A DNA stretch of 64,000 bases, from positions 681-64,680 of the forward strand of contig NZ_VTEI01000003.1 in NCBI RefSeq assembly GCF_008180415.1, written 5' to 3'. Positions 17,356 to 26,867 of the stretch are shown here, one piece after another (the stretch's first letter is position 1; every line of letters starts with the position of its first letter). The DNA comes from Rossellomorea vietnamensis (GTDB taxonomy: Bacteria > Bacillota > Bacilli > Bacillales > Bacillaceae_B). Under the pieces are notes generated by a model. The model was not told where the DNA came from and did not search any database. It worked only from the letters and a program-made list of their open reading frames with translations. Both the position numbers and the translations under genes were made by a program.

Positions 17356-18275
17356 TTGGCTTCTACAGGAACAGAAGTGCTATCTATAATCTCTTCAATA
17401 ATGCTTTCTTTAGAGTTCTTCACTTCTCCCTCAACGTTCAACGAGATCCTGTGAGCCAATAATGGTGTGGCTAATGCTTTAACATCATCAGGGGTGCAGT
17501 ACTGACGATCATATATGTACGCTCTCGATTGTGCTGCCCTCATATAAGCAAGTGCTCCCCGCGGACTTACACCAACCTCTACATGAGGATGACTTCTTGT
17601 TTTAAGGACAATACTCATGATGTAATCTTCAACATCTTCAGAAACGACTATTTCTTTTACTCTTTTTTTAATTTCTAAAATTTCTTCGATAGAAATAACA
17701 CTTTCAATTGTTTCCATTGGATTATTTTCGCGGAATCTTCTCATCATCGATTTTTCTTTCTCTGGAGATGGGTATCCTTGTTTGATTGTTAATAAAAAAC
17801 GATCAAGTTGAGCGTCCGGCAGTGGAAAAGTTCCAATTGAATCAAAAGGATTCTGAGTTGAAATTACGATAAAGGGTTTCGGGAGCGGATACGTAACGCC
17901 GCCTAACGTAACATTCTTTTCCTCCATAAGTTCAAGGAGTGCTGACTGTGTTCTTGGAACTGCCCGGTTTATTTCATCAATTAATAGCACGTTATTGAAT
18001 ACCGGTCCTTTTCTGACTTTAAATTCGCTTGTTTTCACATCGAAGTATTCTTGACCAACTATGTCAGAGGGAAGGGTGTCAGGGGTAAACTGAAGTCTAT
18101 TAAAGGAACCCTCAATACTTTTCGAAAAACATTTTGCCATTGTTGTTTTTCCTGTCCCAGGCACATCTTCAAGCAGAACGTGTCCATCACTTAGTAAGGC
18201 AATTAGCATGAGCTCAATTTCTTTTTCCTTATCAACCATTACATTTGAAATATTTTTAATTACTTTTTCTAACAT
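17352..18275 (-). CDS. MoxR-family AAA ATPase
   Basis: 307 residues, standard length. Walker A DVPGTGKTTMAK near residue 40, Walker B LLIDEINRAVPRTQSALLELMEE near residue 100, sensor 1 STQNPF, sensor 2 region GVSPRGALAYMRAAQSRA near residue 245. MoxR ATPases are cytoplasmic chaperones that mature or remodel partner proteins, usually encoded with a DUF58 protein, as here with a 4-base overlap. Its partner gene is broken, so the module may have lost function in this strain. Confidence 0.92.
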   Translation of the reverse strand: MLEKVIKNISNVMVDKEKEIELMLIALLSDGHVLLEDVPGTGKTTMAKCFSKSIEGSFNRLQFTPDTLPSDIVGQEYFDVKTSEFKVRKGPVFNNVLLIDEINRAVPRTQSALLELMEEKNVTLGGVTYPLPKPFIVISTQNPFDSIGTFPLPDAQLDRFLLTIKQGYPSPEKEKSMMRRFRENNPMETIESVISIEEILEIKKRVKEIVVSEDVEDYIMSIVLKTRSHPHVEVGVSPRGALAYMRAAQSRAYIYDRQYCTPDDVKALATPLLAHRISLNVEGEVKNSKESIIEEIIDSTSVPVEAK

Positions 18276-18333
18276 CTAACTCCCCCTTATTATGTTTACG
18301 ATATAAATTACCTCAAAAGTAAAAATCCCCTTT

Positions 18334-19062
18334 TTATTGTTCTATTCTTTCTACAACAGCTTCATCCCCATTTTTAAATCTATAAGAGACTGTTGCAAAC
18401 TGTTTGTCTACTTTGATATACCAAAATCTAAGTTGGTCAGTATACTCAATTATTTTAGCTTGCTTCCCTGCCACTATAACTTCGGACACTGATTCATCAT
18501 TAAGAGGACCTGAATAAAGGTAAGGTACCTTTTCAGCCATTGTCCAATTTATTTTTGAATTCCAAGTTGTTCCTATCTCTCCTACCCACTTCCAAGAATC
18601 TCTTTCTTTTTGAAAATAAACCATATGAACTTCAAGGTCCTTTGTTCTTTTTTCAGTAAAGAAAACAAGAGCGTCTTGCTTATCCCAAACATTTAATTCT
18701 TGATGAAATATTGAATAACTTTCTGAGGGTCTACCCATTTCTTCCATTGAGGATTCAAAAAAAGCTTCTAGTTCATCTTGAAATGCAGAGTCACTAATTC
18801 CATTGTTAAAAGGTGAATTATTAATTGGAATAACAATAGTAATGAATAACCAAAGGGCTGCTATTCCAGCCATACCTAAAATGACTGGCTGGACATTTCT
18901 ATATATCATTCTCTTTTTCTGGACCTTTGTGTTATTCATTAAATTTCGATGGATTTTTTCTTGGATCTCATGATTAAAGTGTTTTTCATAATCTGGTTCT
19001 GGCATTGATTTAATTTCTTCTTCTAATCGATCGATTTCTGGATCTTTTTTATTTCTCATCAA
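18334..19062 (-). CDS. Probable anti-sigma factor (single-pass membrane protein)
   Basis: 242 residues. The N-terminal 60 residues are charged and cytoplasmic (EIDRLEEEIKSMPEPDYEKHF), then one membrane helix near residues 58-80 (VILGMAGIAALWLFITIVIP), then an extracellular beta-rich domain of about 160 residues. This layout and a 4-base overlap with the end of the sigma factor gene point to a membrane-bound anti-sigma factor such as RsiX, but I see no zinc-binding HxxxCxxC motif, so it is assigned by context. Confidence 0.7.
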   Translation of the reverse strand: MMRNKKDPEIDRLEEEIKSMPEPDYEKHFNHEIQEKIHRNLMNNTKVQKKRMIYRNVQPVILGMAGIAALWLFITIVIPINNSPFNNGISDSAFQDELEAFFESSMEEMGRPSESYSIFHQELNVWDKQDALVFFTEKRTKDLEVHMVYFQKERDSWKWVGEIGTTWNSKINWTMAEKVPYLYSGPLNDESVSEVIVAGKQAKIIEYTDQLRFWYIKVDKQFATVSYRFKNGDEAVVERIEQ

Positions 19063-19559
19063 TGCAGTTCCTCCTTCTTCTTTTGCAGAGCAAGTAAAGC
19101 CCTGTGATAAGTAATCCTTACCTTATTCTCACTCCAATTCAAAACCTGAGCTGTTTCAGATACTGAAAACTCTTTTATCCCCCTAAGAATAATCACATCC
19201 CGATAATTTCTTTTTAGAGTGTGGATTGTCTGATAAAGAATTTTATTTTGTTCATTGAGGTGCAGGATACTTTCAGGACTTTTTTCTTTTTTATCCTCGA
19301 ATTCTTTTTCTAGTAGAGCATGCCTTAGCTTAATCCTTTTTTTCTTTCTGATTTCATCAATACCTACATTTCTGGCAATACTAAAGAGCCATGTTTTAGG
19401 GCTTGATTGCTCTTTGAAAGTATCGATACTTTTTATGGCTCGATAAAATACTTCTTGAACTAAGTCCTCAATATCACTTGAGCCTGTATAATAAATTAGA
19501 AAATGATAAATATCCTTATTGTATCTGTAAAACCATTCCGAAATTTTGTTGCTTGACAT
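19059..19559 (-). CDS. ECF-type RNA polymerase sigma factor
   Basis: 166 residues from the ATG at 19559. A longer frame to 19670 begins inside a transcription terminator and is rejected. Region 2 is residues 8-75 (DIEDLVQEVFYRAIKSIDTF, then SPKTWLFSIARNVGIDEIRKK); region 4 is the last 55 residues (LKRNYRDVIILRGIKEFSVSETAQVLNWSENKVR), with a recognition helix. It should direct polymerase to its own operon and perhaps to other envelope genes. Closest in layout to SigX of Bacillus subtilis, but the identity is not certain. It is followed by its probable anti-sigma factor, MoxR and DUF58. Confidence 0.88.
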   Translation of the reverse strand: MSSNKISEWFYRYNKDIYHFLIYYTGSSDIEDLVQEVFYRAIKSIDTFKEQSSPKTWLFSIARNVGIDEIRKKKRIKLRHALLEKEFEDKKEKSPESILHLNEQNKILYQTIHTLKRNYRDVIILRGIKEFSVSETAQVLNWSENKVRITYHRALLALQKKKEELH

Positions 19560-19651
19560 CAAATGAAACCCCCAACTGTGTGCACACTTATTAATTAGTC
19601 GATCGAAATTTCTTTTTATTTCACTTTTCATAAAATAATTTTGGAATTTTA

Positions 19652-19689
19652 TAAAAAAAAAATCACGCATTCTTGTTTAAGAATGCGTA
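19652..19689 (-). terminator. Terminator between membrane protein and sigma factor genes
   Basis: Perfect inverted repeat ACGCATTCTT-gttt-AAGAATGCGT followed on the minus strand by a run of about ten T. It ends transcription of the gene at 19740-20258 and insulates the sigma factor operon. Confidence 0.9.
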
Positions 19690-19739
19690 CTTGTGTATTA
19701 TAGCTATGACAAATGCACATATTTACCTACCTAAATAGA

Positions 19740-20258
19740 TTAATCATTGTCAATTTGATTATTTGTTAAATAGTAAACATCATTAACTAACCTTTCACCT
19801 CGAACTTTCCGGTTGAATGTTATTTTATCCTTTATCATAATGAAAACTACATCTTTTCTGAGGGAACTGTCATTAGATTCTTGTTCTTTTTCTCCTAAAG
19901 AAATAACTCCTTTAAAAACGCTTCTTCCTGAAAAAAAGAGTAGAGGACAAACACTTATTGCGTCTGTTTTAACATAGATTGCAATTACAAAGAATATTAT
20001 TATCACTGAAACGGCTAAGTTAATCACTGAGGAGTGGTCAAGAGACACAAGGGGAACAAGTAACGTTAGCAAAAAGAAAGAATAATCATTCGCACTTAGC
20101 CTCTCGGCCTTTCTTATATACATGTCTTGACCGTCTTCTCCTGGCCTTATTCTCTCTTCAAATCCAGACATAAACCATTTAATGGTGTACTTATAGCTAA
20201 AATAAGTATAAATTAGTGTGGCTACGACAAAATATATTTCTGCACTCATATAGCTCAC
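19740..20258 (-). CDS. Membrane protein of unknown function
   Basis: 172 residues with about four hydrophobic segments: residues 5-22, 57-72, 78-93 and a short one near 98. A charged loop (EERIRPGEDGQDMYIRKAERL) separates helices 1 and 2, and the C-terminal 50 residues are polar and probably cytoplasmic. I do not recognise the family. The upstream region is cut by the IS21-type element 45 bases away, so the native promoter may be lost. Confidence 0.6.
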   Translation of the reverse strand: MSYMSAEIYFVVATLIYTYFSYKYTIKWFMSGFEERIRPGEDGQDMYIRKAERLSANDYSFFLLTLLVPLVSLDHSSVINLAVSVIIIFFVIAIYVKTDAISVCPLLFFSGRSVFKGVISLGEKEQESNDSSLRKDVVFIMIKDKITFNRKVRGERLVNDVYYLTNNQIDND

Positions 20259-20441
20259 AAAGAAACTATCCTTATTTACCCAAGATTGATTTACTAACCA
20301 CTTGTGACTGCTAAACTAAAGTAGACAGTTTTTGCTAGATAAGATGAAACACTTATTTACCCTAATATACCAGTAAAATATATGGCCCTTCCATTGTATG
20401 ATGATGGTTTGATTTGTAAATCATTGGAGGGCTGAGAAAAG

Positions 20442-22013
20442 GTGGATAAGTGGGAAATGTATATGGAAATACAGCAGTTACTCAAGAAAGGGTTCAGTAA
20501 AACCAAAGTAGCAGATAAGCTGGGGGTGTCCAGGGCGACTGTATATCGTCACCTTAAGAGATCTCCTTCGGAGACGGCAGAATGGGTTGAATCCTTACAA
20601 ACAAGAAAGAAAAAGTTGGATCCTTATAAAGAGTTAATCTTGAATTGGTTAAGGGAACATCCTGATCTTTCAGCAGCACAAGTAGAAGATTGGTTGATGG
20701 AAAGGTATAAAGAGCTTGAAGTGGGTGAAAGCACAGTCCGTGCTTACGTAAGAGAGCTAAGAGTTGAATATAAAATAGCTAAGGAATCTTCACCAAGGGA
20801 TTATGAAGCAATTGCGGATTCACCAATGGGGGAACAGGTCCAAGTTGACTTTGGGCACACCAAGCAAAAAACGTCTGGTAATAAAGAAGTAAAGCTGAAC
20901 TTTATTGCCTTTGTGCTATCTAACTCGAGATACAAATATAAAGAGTGGTTAGATCGCCCCTTTACAACTCAAGATGTCATTCAAGCTCATGAAAATGCCT
21001 TTCAATGGTTTAGTGGAATTCCAGGAGAACTCGTGTATGATCAGGATAGCTTAATTGTGGTGAGCGAGAATGGCGGTGATCTCATTTTAACGAAAGAGTT
21101 CCAGCACTATAAACAAACTCGCAAATTAAACCTTCGGGTTTGTAGGAAAGCCGATCCAGAAAGCAAAGGGAAAATAGAAAACGTTGTAGGATTTATTAAG
21201 TACAATTTCGCCAAGTATAGAGTGTTCAATAATATTGATTCCTGGAATGAGCAAGGATGGGAATGGTTAATCCGTACAGGTAATAGAAAAATCCATAACA
21301 CAACAAAAAAAAGACCGGTCGAAGTGTTCTCCTTGGAAAAGCAACACTTAAGACCAGTCTCAGGAAACATTAATTTCCTAAACAATCATGAAAATAGTAT
21401 AACAAGAAGCGTCCATAAGGACAATACCATACGGTATTTATCCAATAGGTACTCCCTTCCACTTGGAACTTTTCATATGAATGAAACTGTCTCAATAAAA
21501 GAAACAAAAGACAGAGAACTATTAATCTATCACTCTGAGACAGGAGAACTTCTGGCCAAGCATCAGATTCCAGATGGTAAAGGACAATTAATTAAAGACA
21601 GAAAGCATACAAGAGATCGCACAAAAGGAATTGATGCATTCATTGATACTGTGGCGAACCGATTCCAAGAAACAGAAACGGCCTACGATTACTTGGATAA
21701 ACTTCGTGAGAAGTACCCACGGTATATTCGTGATCAGTTACAAATGATACTAAAAGAAACAAAACAAAATAACGAGCAACTCCTAACAGCAGCCCTCTCG
21801 GAATGTATCAAGAGAAACTTATATAGTGCAACGGATTTCAGCGATATCATTTTATACCTCAAGCGACAACGCCAGGTTCATGATACAACAAACGACAAAG
21901 CTGAGACTGTTTCACCATTAAATAGCATATCCGGTTGGATTATAGAAACAGAAGCACAAAAGAGAAATGTCGATGCCTATACTGCCTTATTGGAAGAAGG
22001 TGATCAAAGTTGA
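20442..22013 (+). CDS. istA: IS21-family transposase IstA
   Basis: 523 residues. N-terminal helix-turn-helix (KGFSKTKVADKLGVSRATVYRHL, residues 17-40), then the rve-type integrase core with the DDE residues in QVDFGHTK, VYDQDS and ESKGKIENVVGFIKYNF. The C-terminal half is the Mu-transposase-like beta domain (IRYLSNRYSLPLG). It catalyses strand transfer of the element. Start GTG at 20442. It overlaps istB by 4 bases, giving translational coupling. Confidence 0.95.
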   Translation: MDKWEMYMEIQQLLKKGFSKTKVADKLGVSRATVYRHLKRSPSETAEWVESLQTRKKKLDPYKELILNWLREHPDLSAAQVEDWLMERYKELEVGESTVRAYVRELRVEYKIAKESSPRDYEAIADSPMGEQVQVDFGHTKQKTSGNKEVKLNFIAFVLSNSRYKYKEWLDRPFTTQDVIQAHENAFQWFSGIPGELVYDQDSLIVVSENGGDLILTKEFQHYKQTRKLNLRVCRKADPESKGKIENVVGFIKYNFAKYRVFNNIDSWNEQGWEWLIRTGNRKIHNTTKKRPVEVFSLEKQHLRPVSGNINFLNNHENSITRSVHKDNTIRYLSNRYSLPLGTFHMNETVSIKETKDRELLIYHSETGELLAKHQIPDGKGQLIKDRKHTRDRTKGIDAFIDTVANRFQETETAYDYLDKLREKYPRYIRDQLQMILKETKQNNEQLLTAALSECIKRNLYSATDFSDIILYLKRQRQVHDTTNDKAETVSPLNSISGWIIETEAQKRNVDAYTALLEEGDQS

Positions 22014-22774
22014 ATCAGCTTCAGGAAGTCCAAGATATATTTAGATCCCTTCGGTTAGCTGAAACAGCAGATCGATTGCCAGAGTTAATAAGAGAAGCTG
22101 AGATAAGGGATTTGTCCTTTACTCAGTTTCTACTAGATGTAGCAACCTATGAACAAAAACGAAGAGATGAAAAGCAGCTGGAAAGGCGATTAAAGTGGGC
22201 AACGTTTCCCTTCCATAGAACAGTGGATGAGTATAACGTGAAAGAGCAAAAGTCTTTGAGCAGTAAGAAGTTGAACCAGTTAAAAGACTTAACTTGGATT
22301 GAACAGCTATATAATATCATTTTTCTAGGACCGCCAGGTGTCGGTAAGACCCATCTATCGATAGGTCTTGGAATTGAAGCTTTAAACCAGGGATATAAAG
22401 TGATCTTTACCACTATGGGAGATCTAATTCAGGCATTAAAGACAGAAGAAATAACCAGGAAATCCAAAACAAGAATGAAGCGAATTAGAGAGGCAGATTT
22501 GGTTATCATTGATGATTTGATGTTTATGGCAATGGATAAACAGGAAGCTAATATGTTCTTCCACCTCATTAACAACCTTTATAATCAATCCTCGATTATA
22601 CTTACATCTAATAAAGGACCTAAAGAATGGGGGGAGCTATTGGGCGACCAAGCCATCACGACAGCTATATTGGACCGGATCTTACATCGAGTGGAAATAG
22701 TTCATTTAAATGATGATAGTTGGAGAATGAAACATCGAAAAACAATTTTTGGTGAACAAAGTGTCTCAAATTAA
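22010..22774 (+). CDS. istB: IS21-family helper ATPase IstB
   Basis: 254 residues, full length. DnaC/DnaA-like AAA ATPase with Walker A GPPGVGKTH near residue 108 and Walker B LVIIDDLMF near residue 165; arginine finger region DRILHRVEIVHL near the end. It assembles on DNA and stimulates IstA, influencing target choice. Start TTG overlapping the istA stop. Confidence 0.95.
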   Translation: MNQLQEVQDIFRSLRLAETADRLPELIREAEIRDLSFTQFLLDVATYEQKRRDEKQLERRLKWATFPFHRTVDEYNVKEQKSLSSKKLNQLKDLTWIEQLYNIIFLGPPGVGKTHLSIGLGIEALNQGYKVIFTTMGDLIQALKTEEITRKSKTRMKRIREADLVIIDDLMFMAMDKQEANMFFHLINNLYNQSSIILTSNKGPKEWGELLGDQAITTAILDRILHRVEIVHLNDDSWRMKHRKTIFGEQSVSN

Positions 22775-22848
22775 TCAGCAAAAATTGTATCATTCTACTT
22801 GACGGTCACAACTCCGCTCACACTTAGTTAATTATTAATCAATGCCTT

Positions 22849-23559
22849 TTAATTTTGCCGCTCCTTATACAACATCCAAGTCTTATCCATAAACAGTTTT
22901 ATTTTTCCAATGTGCGGGGCTCCATATGGCTCAACCAAATATTTGTACTTCTTCATTTCTGGTTCTTCAAGTAATTCCACCAGGTACCAATATCTACGCT
23001 CTTGATTTTTGCAGAATCTAAATTCAGGATCTTGAAATATGGATTGCCTCAGCTCATTTTCATCTTCCTTTTGTTGCTCTTTCTGGAAATCATTGATTTT
23101 CTTCACCTCACTATAGAATTCTCTTTCTATTTCTTCTATTGTATCTTCTGCCTTGCTAATGCCTTGTTCATCAATCCATAGGTTTTCTTGTATTATTCCT
23201 ATATAAGTTCCATTCTGGACAATGAATAACGTCAAACTCCTTGGTGCATCAAAATCAAACGATTCTAAGAGGCGGTTATGTTGAGCGACTGCTGCTTTAA
23301 ATTCCTCTGAATACTCGCTATACCAACCTTTTGGAATTATGTAATCATTCTGGTTATAGTAAGTTAAATAGTAATATACATAAGTAAAAGCAGCATTCTT
23401 AGCGAATTCTAAGAATTCATTTTCATTTATATTCAATTCAATTTGATTAGTGGTCTTTATAGATTTAACTTCCAATGGAATTAAGTTACATTTGTTTATT
23501 TTATTTTTAAGAGTATGACTATTGATTATTGACATCTTACTCTCCCATCTACTTACCAT
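22849..23559 (-). CDS. Soluble protein of unknown function
   Basis: About 236 residues from the ATG at 23559, which follows AGGAGGAAGAGAG; an ORF to 23610 lacks a site further upstream, and an ATG 24 bases downstream is an alternative. No signal peptide or membrane segment. It has an N-terminal region with NEFLEFAKNAAFTYVYYYL, a beta strand pair RSLTLFIVQNGTYIGIIQENLW, an acidic coiled-coil-like stretch near residues 155-190 (EEIEREFYSEVKKIND, QKEQQKEDENELRQ), and an aromatic C-terminus. I do not recognise it. It lies 38 bases beyond the IS21 end. Confidence 0.5.
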   Translation of the reverse strand: MVSRWESKMSIINSHTLKNKINKCNLIPLEVKSIKTTNQIELNINENEFLEFAKNAAFTYVYYYLTYYNQNDYIIPKGWYSEYSEEFKAAVAQHNRLLESFDFDAPRSLTLFIVQNGTYIGIIQENLWIDEQGISKAEDTIEEIEREFYSEVKKINDFQKEQQKEDENELRQSIFQDPEFRFCKNQERRYWYLVELLEEPEMKKYKYLVEPYGAPHIGKIKLFMDKTWMLYKERQN

Positions 23560-23610
23560 ATTATCTCTCTTCCTCCTCTTCCTGCATAATTGCATCTGTA
23601 TGAGCCACAC

Positions 23611-24356
23611 TCACAATTGATCCATAAACAGCTCTTATTATTAAGTCATACTTAGTATCTAAATATTCTTAAACTTGAAACAATTACTAGTTCTCGACTT
23701 ATACAGGTTTTGCTGAAGCTCTAAGAAGTGTTTATTCATCTCTTCTAAAGAGATCTCCTTTATTAGCTTTCACTTCTCATTTGGAGCAGGGTAATTTTCG
23801 CCAAGTGTCTTTATAAAGCTTTAAGTGTAGCTGCAGACATAAGTATTCCTATCCCTAGTCTCCACATACTTATCTATCCTACGACATTGTGTACATTAAC
23901 TCAGTGAATTGGAAATATATTTAAATCAATAGAAAGATCCATTTTAAAGTTATAATATCTTTCTCATAGGATGATATGTATAAGAATTTTAAAGTAGATT
24001 TCAATGCCATCTAAACTATAAAGGAAAATTTAGATTTAAAGCTTTTCATAAGTTTACCACAAGGAATTTGATAAATTCCCTAATTATATCAGAAAACTAC
24101 ATAAGGAGAATTGTATAAATGCCCAATCTCTAAAGAAGAAGACATTAGCTCAATAATTATTTCTTATTGTGTCTAAGTATTTTTTATTCTTTTAAGAATA
24201 TTTCAACTTTACCAACTAACAATACTATATACTCATTTTAAAGAGATGCAATTTACAATAAAAGTAAGTAAGTTGATACTTTTGTTTTAAAAGGTATCCA
24301 TAAACCTTTGCTAGTTTGCTGGCCAGCTTACTATAGATTTTAAAACAATTATTATT
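23611..24356. other. AT-rich gap without a convincing gene
   Basis: No intact gene. On the minus strand near 23770-23880 there is a short gene-like remnant (MWRLGIGILMSAATLKAL, then after a frame change KTLGENYPAPNEK and a stop) that could be a decayed small protein. A small hairpin TCTCTTCTAAAGAGA is at about 23739-23753. The last 100 bases should hold the promoter of the secreted-protein gene; TTGATA at about 24272 is a candidate -35 box. Confidence 0.4.
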
Positions 24357-24368
24357 GTGGAGGGTATC

Positions 24369-25103
24369 ATGAAAATTTTTAAGTATATAGCCGCTACTGG
24401 ACTTTCTATTACACTTTCGTTATCTCTGGTTTCCCCGTCTTTTGCTGCTAATGATGATAAAAAAGAATTTAGTGTTAATATTGACCTGGTTCAAATTAAT
24501 GAAGATATTAAGGATATTAAGGATAAGATAAAAAACACTAAGGACAATGAAAAACTCATAGTTCTTAAGGACATGTTAAAATCACTTGAAAAAGAGAAAC
24601 GAAAGGTTAAACAGGATCAGTCATCGACTGGTGAATTCTCCACTGCTTCTGCAAATGTTTCAAAGTGGTTTGCCGGAGAAGGAGATGAAGTTTTTCATAG
24701 CAACACTAGCAGTCACGATTCTAATCATAAAGCTAATATTAAAGTTAAAATCAGAGATGTAACTTGGTCTGGTTTTGATTGGTCCGGTACAAGTGGCTCT
24801 TATTGGTTGGCCTCTTCTCCATACAACGTTTACAAGATTAAGAACAGCATGACTTTCACTGCACACGGCGTAAATTTAAGTGGTAGCTTAAATGGTTTAA
24901 GCGTTTCTGGAGCTGTAAGTGGTTCAGCAACTATCTCATCTAGTAAATCTAATAACTGGACTGCTGGAAATACTTTTGATGCATTCTCAAGTGGTAGTAC
25001 GATAAAAGCTGTATTTGCTTCCGGTAGCCAAATGACAAAATATAGTTACTCCACACCCGACTCAACTCTAGCGCAAATTACATTTTATGACCCTAGCTTT
25101 TAA
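24369..25103 (+). CDS. Secreted protein, unknown function
   Basis: 244 residues from the ATG at 24369, which has GGAGGG 4 bases upstream; a GTG 12 bases earlier lies in that site and is rejected. A classical signal peptide ends at about SFAAND. Residues 35-80 are a lysine-rich coiled coil (KDIKDKIKNTKDNEKLIVLKD is part of it). The rest is rich in Ser, Gly, Thr and Asn (SGSLNGLSVSGAVSGSATIS), suggesting a beta-structured extracellular domain. The style recalls secreted bacteriocin- or toxin-like proteins, but I recognise no family. A strong terminator follows, then the lipoprotein gene. Confidence 0.7.
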   Translation: MKIFKYIAATGLSITLSLSLVSPSFAANDDKKEFSVNIDLVQINEDIKDIKDKIKNTKDNEKLIVLKDMLKSLEKEKRKVKQDQSSTGEFSTASANVSKWFAGEGDEVFHSNTSSHDSNHKANIKVKIRDVTWSGFDWSGTSGSYWLASSPYNVYKIKNSMTFTAHGVNLSGSLNGLSVSGAVSGSATISSSKSNNWTAGNTFDAFSSGSTIKAVFASGSQMTKYSYSTPDSTLAQITFYDPSF

Positions 25104-25109
25104 GGCAGT

Positions 25110-25156
25110 TAAAAGAGTGAAACACCTTTCTCTTAGGAAAGGTGTTTCACTCTTAA
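25110..25156 (+). terminator. Strong hairpin after the secreted-protein gene
   Basis: Perfect 18-bp stem AAGAGTGAAACACCTTTC with its complement around the loop TCTTAG. There is no long T run after it, so it may be partial, allowing some reading into the lipoprotein gene, or it may stabilise the upstream mRNA. Confidence 0.8.
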
Positions 25157-25175
25157 AAGCATTTGGAGGTACACA

Positions 25176-26849
25176 ATGAATAAGATTCTCAAGCTGACCA
25201 TTATTTGTATACTTACTTTAACATTATTTAGCTGTCAAAAAGCTCCTGTAAATAACAATCATACCGAGGGATTAAGTAAACTTCTTCAATTAAGTTATAT
25301 AGGCAATGGAGAATATATGGACTTTAGTGATAATATAACTTCAGAAGCTGATATATATGAATCTTTTTATGTAAGTGAAATTTCAAAAATTATTAATTAT
25401 AACTCCCCTTTCAGTTCTAGGATTGATAATTTTATTAATAAAAGCATTGATAAAGAAAAGGATATATGGGAATCCATTTACTTATATAAACTCATTATCA
25501 ATAACAACTTATCAAATGCAAGTAGTCCGATTAAAAAAGATATCCTTAATAACGTTTCAAAGATTTCCTTCAGTAATTCAGATTATAAGAATCTGAAAGA
25601 ATTAGAGGAAGATAAAATTTATCAATTAGCTGAGACCCATGAACTCCTTAAGACATCTATAAGTTCCAATACCCTAATTTTTTTGAAAATGGTTAAAGAA
25701 GAGCTACTATTGCTTAACGACTCAAAAAAAGTTTATCTTTTAAATCCAATATTGAAGTTAATACCGGATAATTTAAGTAATACTGAAAAATCTAAAATTC
25801 AAGTTAAAATAGACGATATTCTTATATCTAATATAAATAGTAATGTTCTTGATATATGGGAAATAAATCAATTAATAGAATTAAGGGAAATGCTGAGTAA
25901 TAAAAACTATCCACCAAGTATAATTAAATATTTTGAAAAACAATTTAAAGAGAACTTGGAGCAAGGAAGCAACTCTCGAATCTATTACTTACTAAAAATA
26001 AATAACGTCATTAATAATAATATTGAACATAATACAGAAATCATCAAAAATAGAATAAATAATTGTGTTGTGGTTTCAGGGGGTTACACTATCTACAGAA
26101 CACAAAGAGATCTACCTCGATCTTTCACCTTTTTTACTATATATATACAAAACCAAATAGGTGATGAAGACAATGTAATCTCTCTTGAAAAAATTCATAA
26201 ACAATTAATGAAAGAAATTAAAGATGAAAAGAACCTAGATTGGAGATCGCTATATAGCTATTTAGTTTTGGAAAAGAACCAACCTAGAAAAGATAACCTT
26301 ACAAAGGAATTCATTAATAGACTAAAGAAGTCCGACTTCAACTATAATTCTGATTTAAATCAAAACTTTTATACTTATAAAGTATTTAAAATATTAAATA
26401 TTAATCTTCAAAGACCCGTATTAGATAAATTGGTTTCCGACATACAAAGAAATACTAAGTCTAAAGACTTGAAAGACGCTAATTTAGTATACTTCTACTT
26501 CAGTGAACTTGTTAAAGATGACGTGATTAAAGTTAACGAGAATGAAGAAATATTAGAAAAAATTAGATTAGAAATAGATACAAATATGAATGACAATAAT
26601 ATGTTCGAGAAGGACGGTTATGAAAATACTTTAACAACCTTTATGTATATACTTATTGATGACAACCTTAATACAGGCTATATATCTAAAGACTTAAAGA
26701 AACAATTATATAAAAGTCTACCCCAATATCATAATAATGATGGCGGTTATTCTATGGTAATTGGTGAGCAACCAGATTTATTCAGCTCATTAATTGGAAT
26801 AATGCTAGCTAATAAGTTGCAAGGAAAAGATACACCTATAATTTTTTAG
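25176..26849 (+). CDS. Large lipoprotein, all-helical, unknown function
   Basis: 557 residues. Lipoprotein signal with lipobox LFSC, so anchored outside the membrane. The remainder is almost wholly helical and Asn/Lys/Ile rich, with gene AT content above most neighbours. Two segments resemble alpha/alpha-toroid repeats of prenyltransferase or terpene-cyclase-like proteins: VVSGGYTIYRTQRDLPRSFT near residue 300 and NNDGGYSMVIGEQPDLFSSL near residue 528. No catalytic motif can be named. GGAGG lies 7 bases upstream of the ATG. It forms a cluster with the secreted protein before it and the 49-residue membrane protein after it, and may handle or protect against that secreted product (inference). 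Confidence 0.7.
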   Translation: MNKILKLTIICILTLTLFSCQKAPVNNNHTEGLSKLLQLSYIGNGEYMDFSDNITSEADIYESFYVSEISKIINYNSPFSSRIDNFINKSIDKEKDIWESIYLYKLIINNNLSNASSPIKKDILNNVSKISFSNSDYKNLKELEEDKIYQLAETHELLKTSISSNTLIFLKMVKEELLLLNDSKKVYLLNPILKLIPDNLSNTEKSKIQVKIDDILISNINSNVLDIWEINQLIELREMLSNKNYPPSIIKYFEKQFKENLEQGSNSRIYYLLKINNVINNNIEHNTEIIKNRINNCVVVSGGYTIYRTQRDLPRSFTFFTIYIQNQIGDEDNVISLEKIHKQLMKEIKDEKNLDWRSLYSYLVLEKNQPRKDNLTKEFINRLKKSDFNYNSDLNQNFYTYKVFKILNINLQRPVLDKLVSDIQRNTKSKDLKDANLVYFYFSELVKDDVIKVNENEEILEKIRLEIDTNMNDNNMFEKDGYENTLTTFMYILIDDNLNTGYISKDLKKQLYKSLPQYHNNDGGYSMVIGEQPDLFSSLIGIMLANKLQGKDTPIIF

Positions 26850-26867
26850 ATTAAAGGAGGAAAATGA

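Larger units (their letters stand above)
20303..22810 (+). mobile_element. IS21-family insertion sequence
   Basis: 2.5 kb with istA and istB overlapping by 4 bases, as usual for IS21. The ends start TGTGAC and match imperfectly over about 34 bases: left TGTGACTGCTAAAC ... ACAGTTTTTGCT; right (reversed) TGTGACCGTCAAG ... ACAATTTTTGCT. The family inner repeat TTTTTGCT is present at both ends. I could not define a clear target duplication (left flank ends CCACT, right flank starts ACTCC). Both genes are intact, so it may be active. Confidence 0.88.

Noticed and set aside
19560..19670. N-terminal extension of the ECF sigma factor
   Set aside because: The extra 37 codons begin inside the terminator of the preceding gene and are Phe/Lys rich; the ATG at 19559 precedes the start of region 2.
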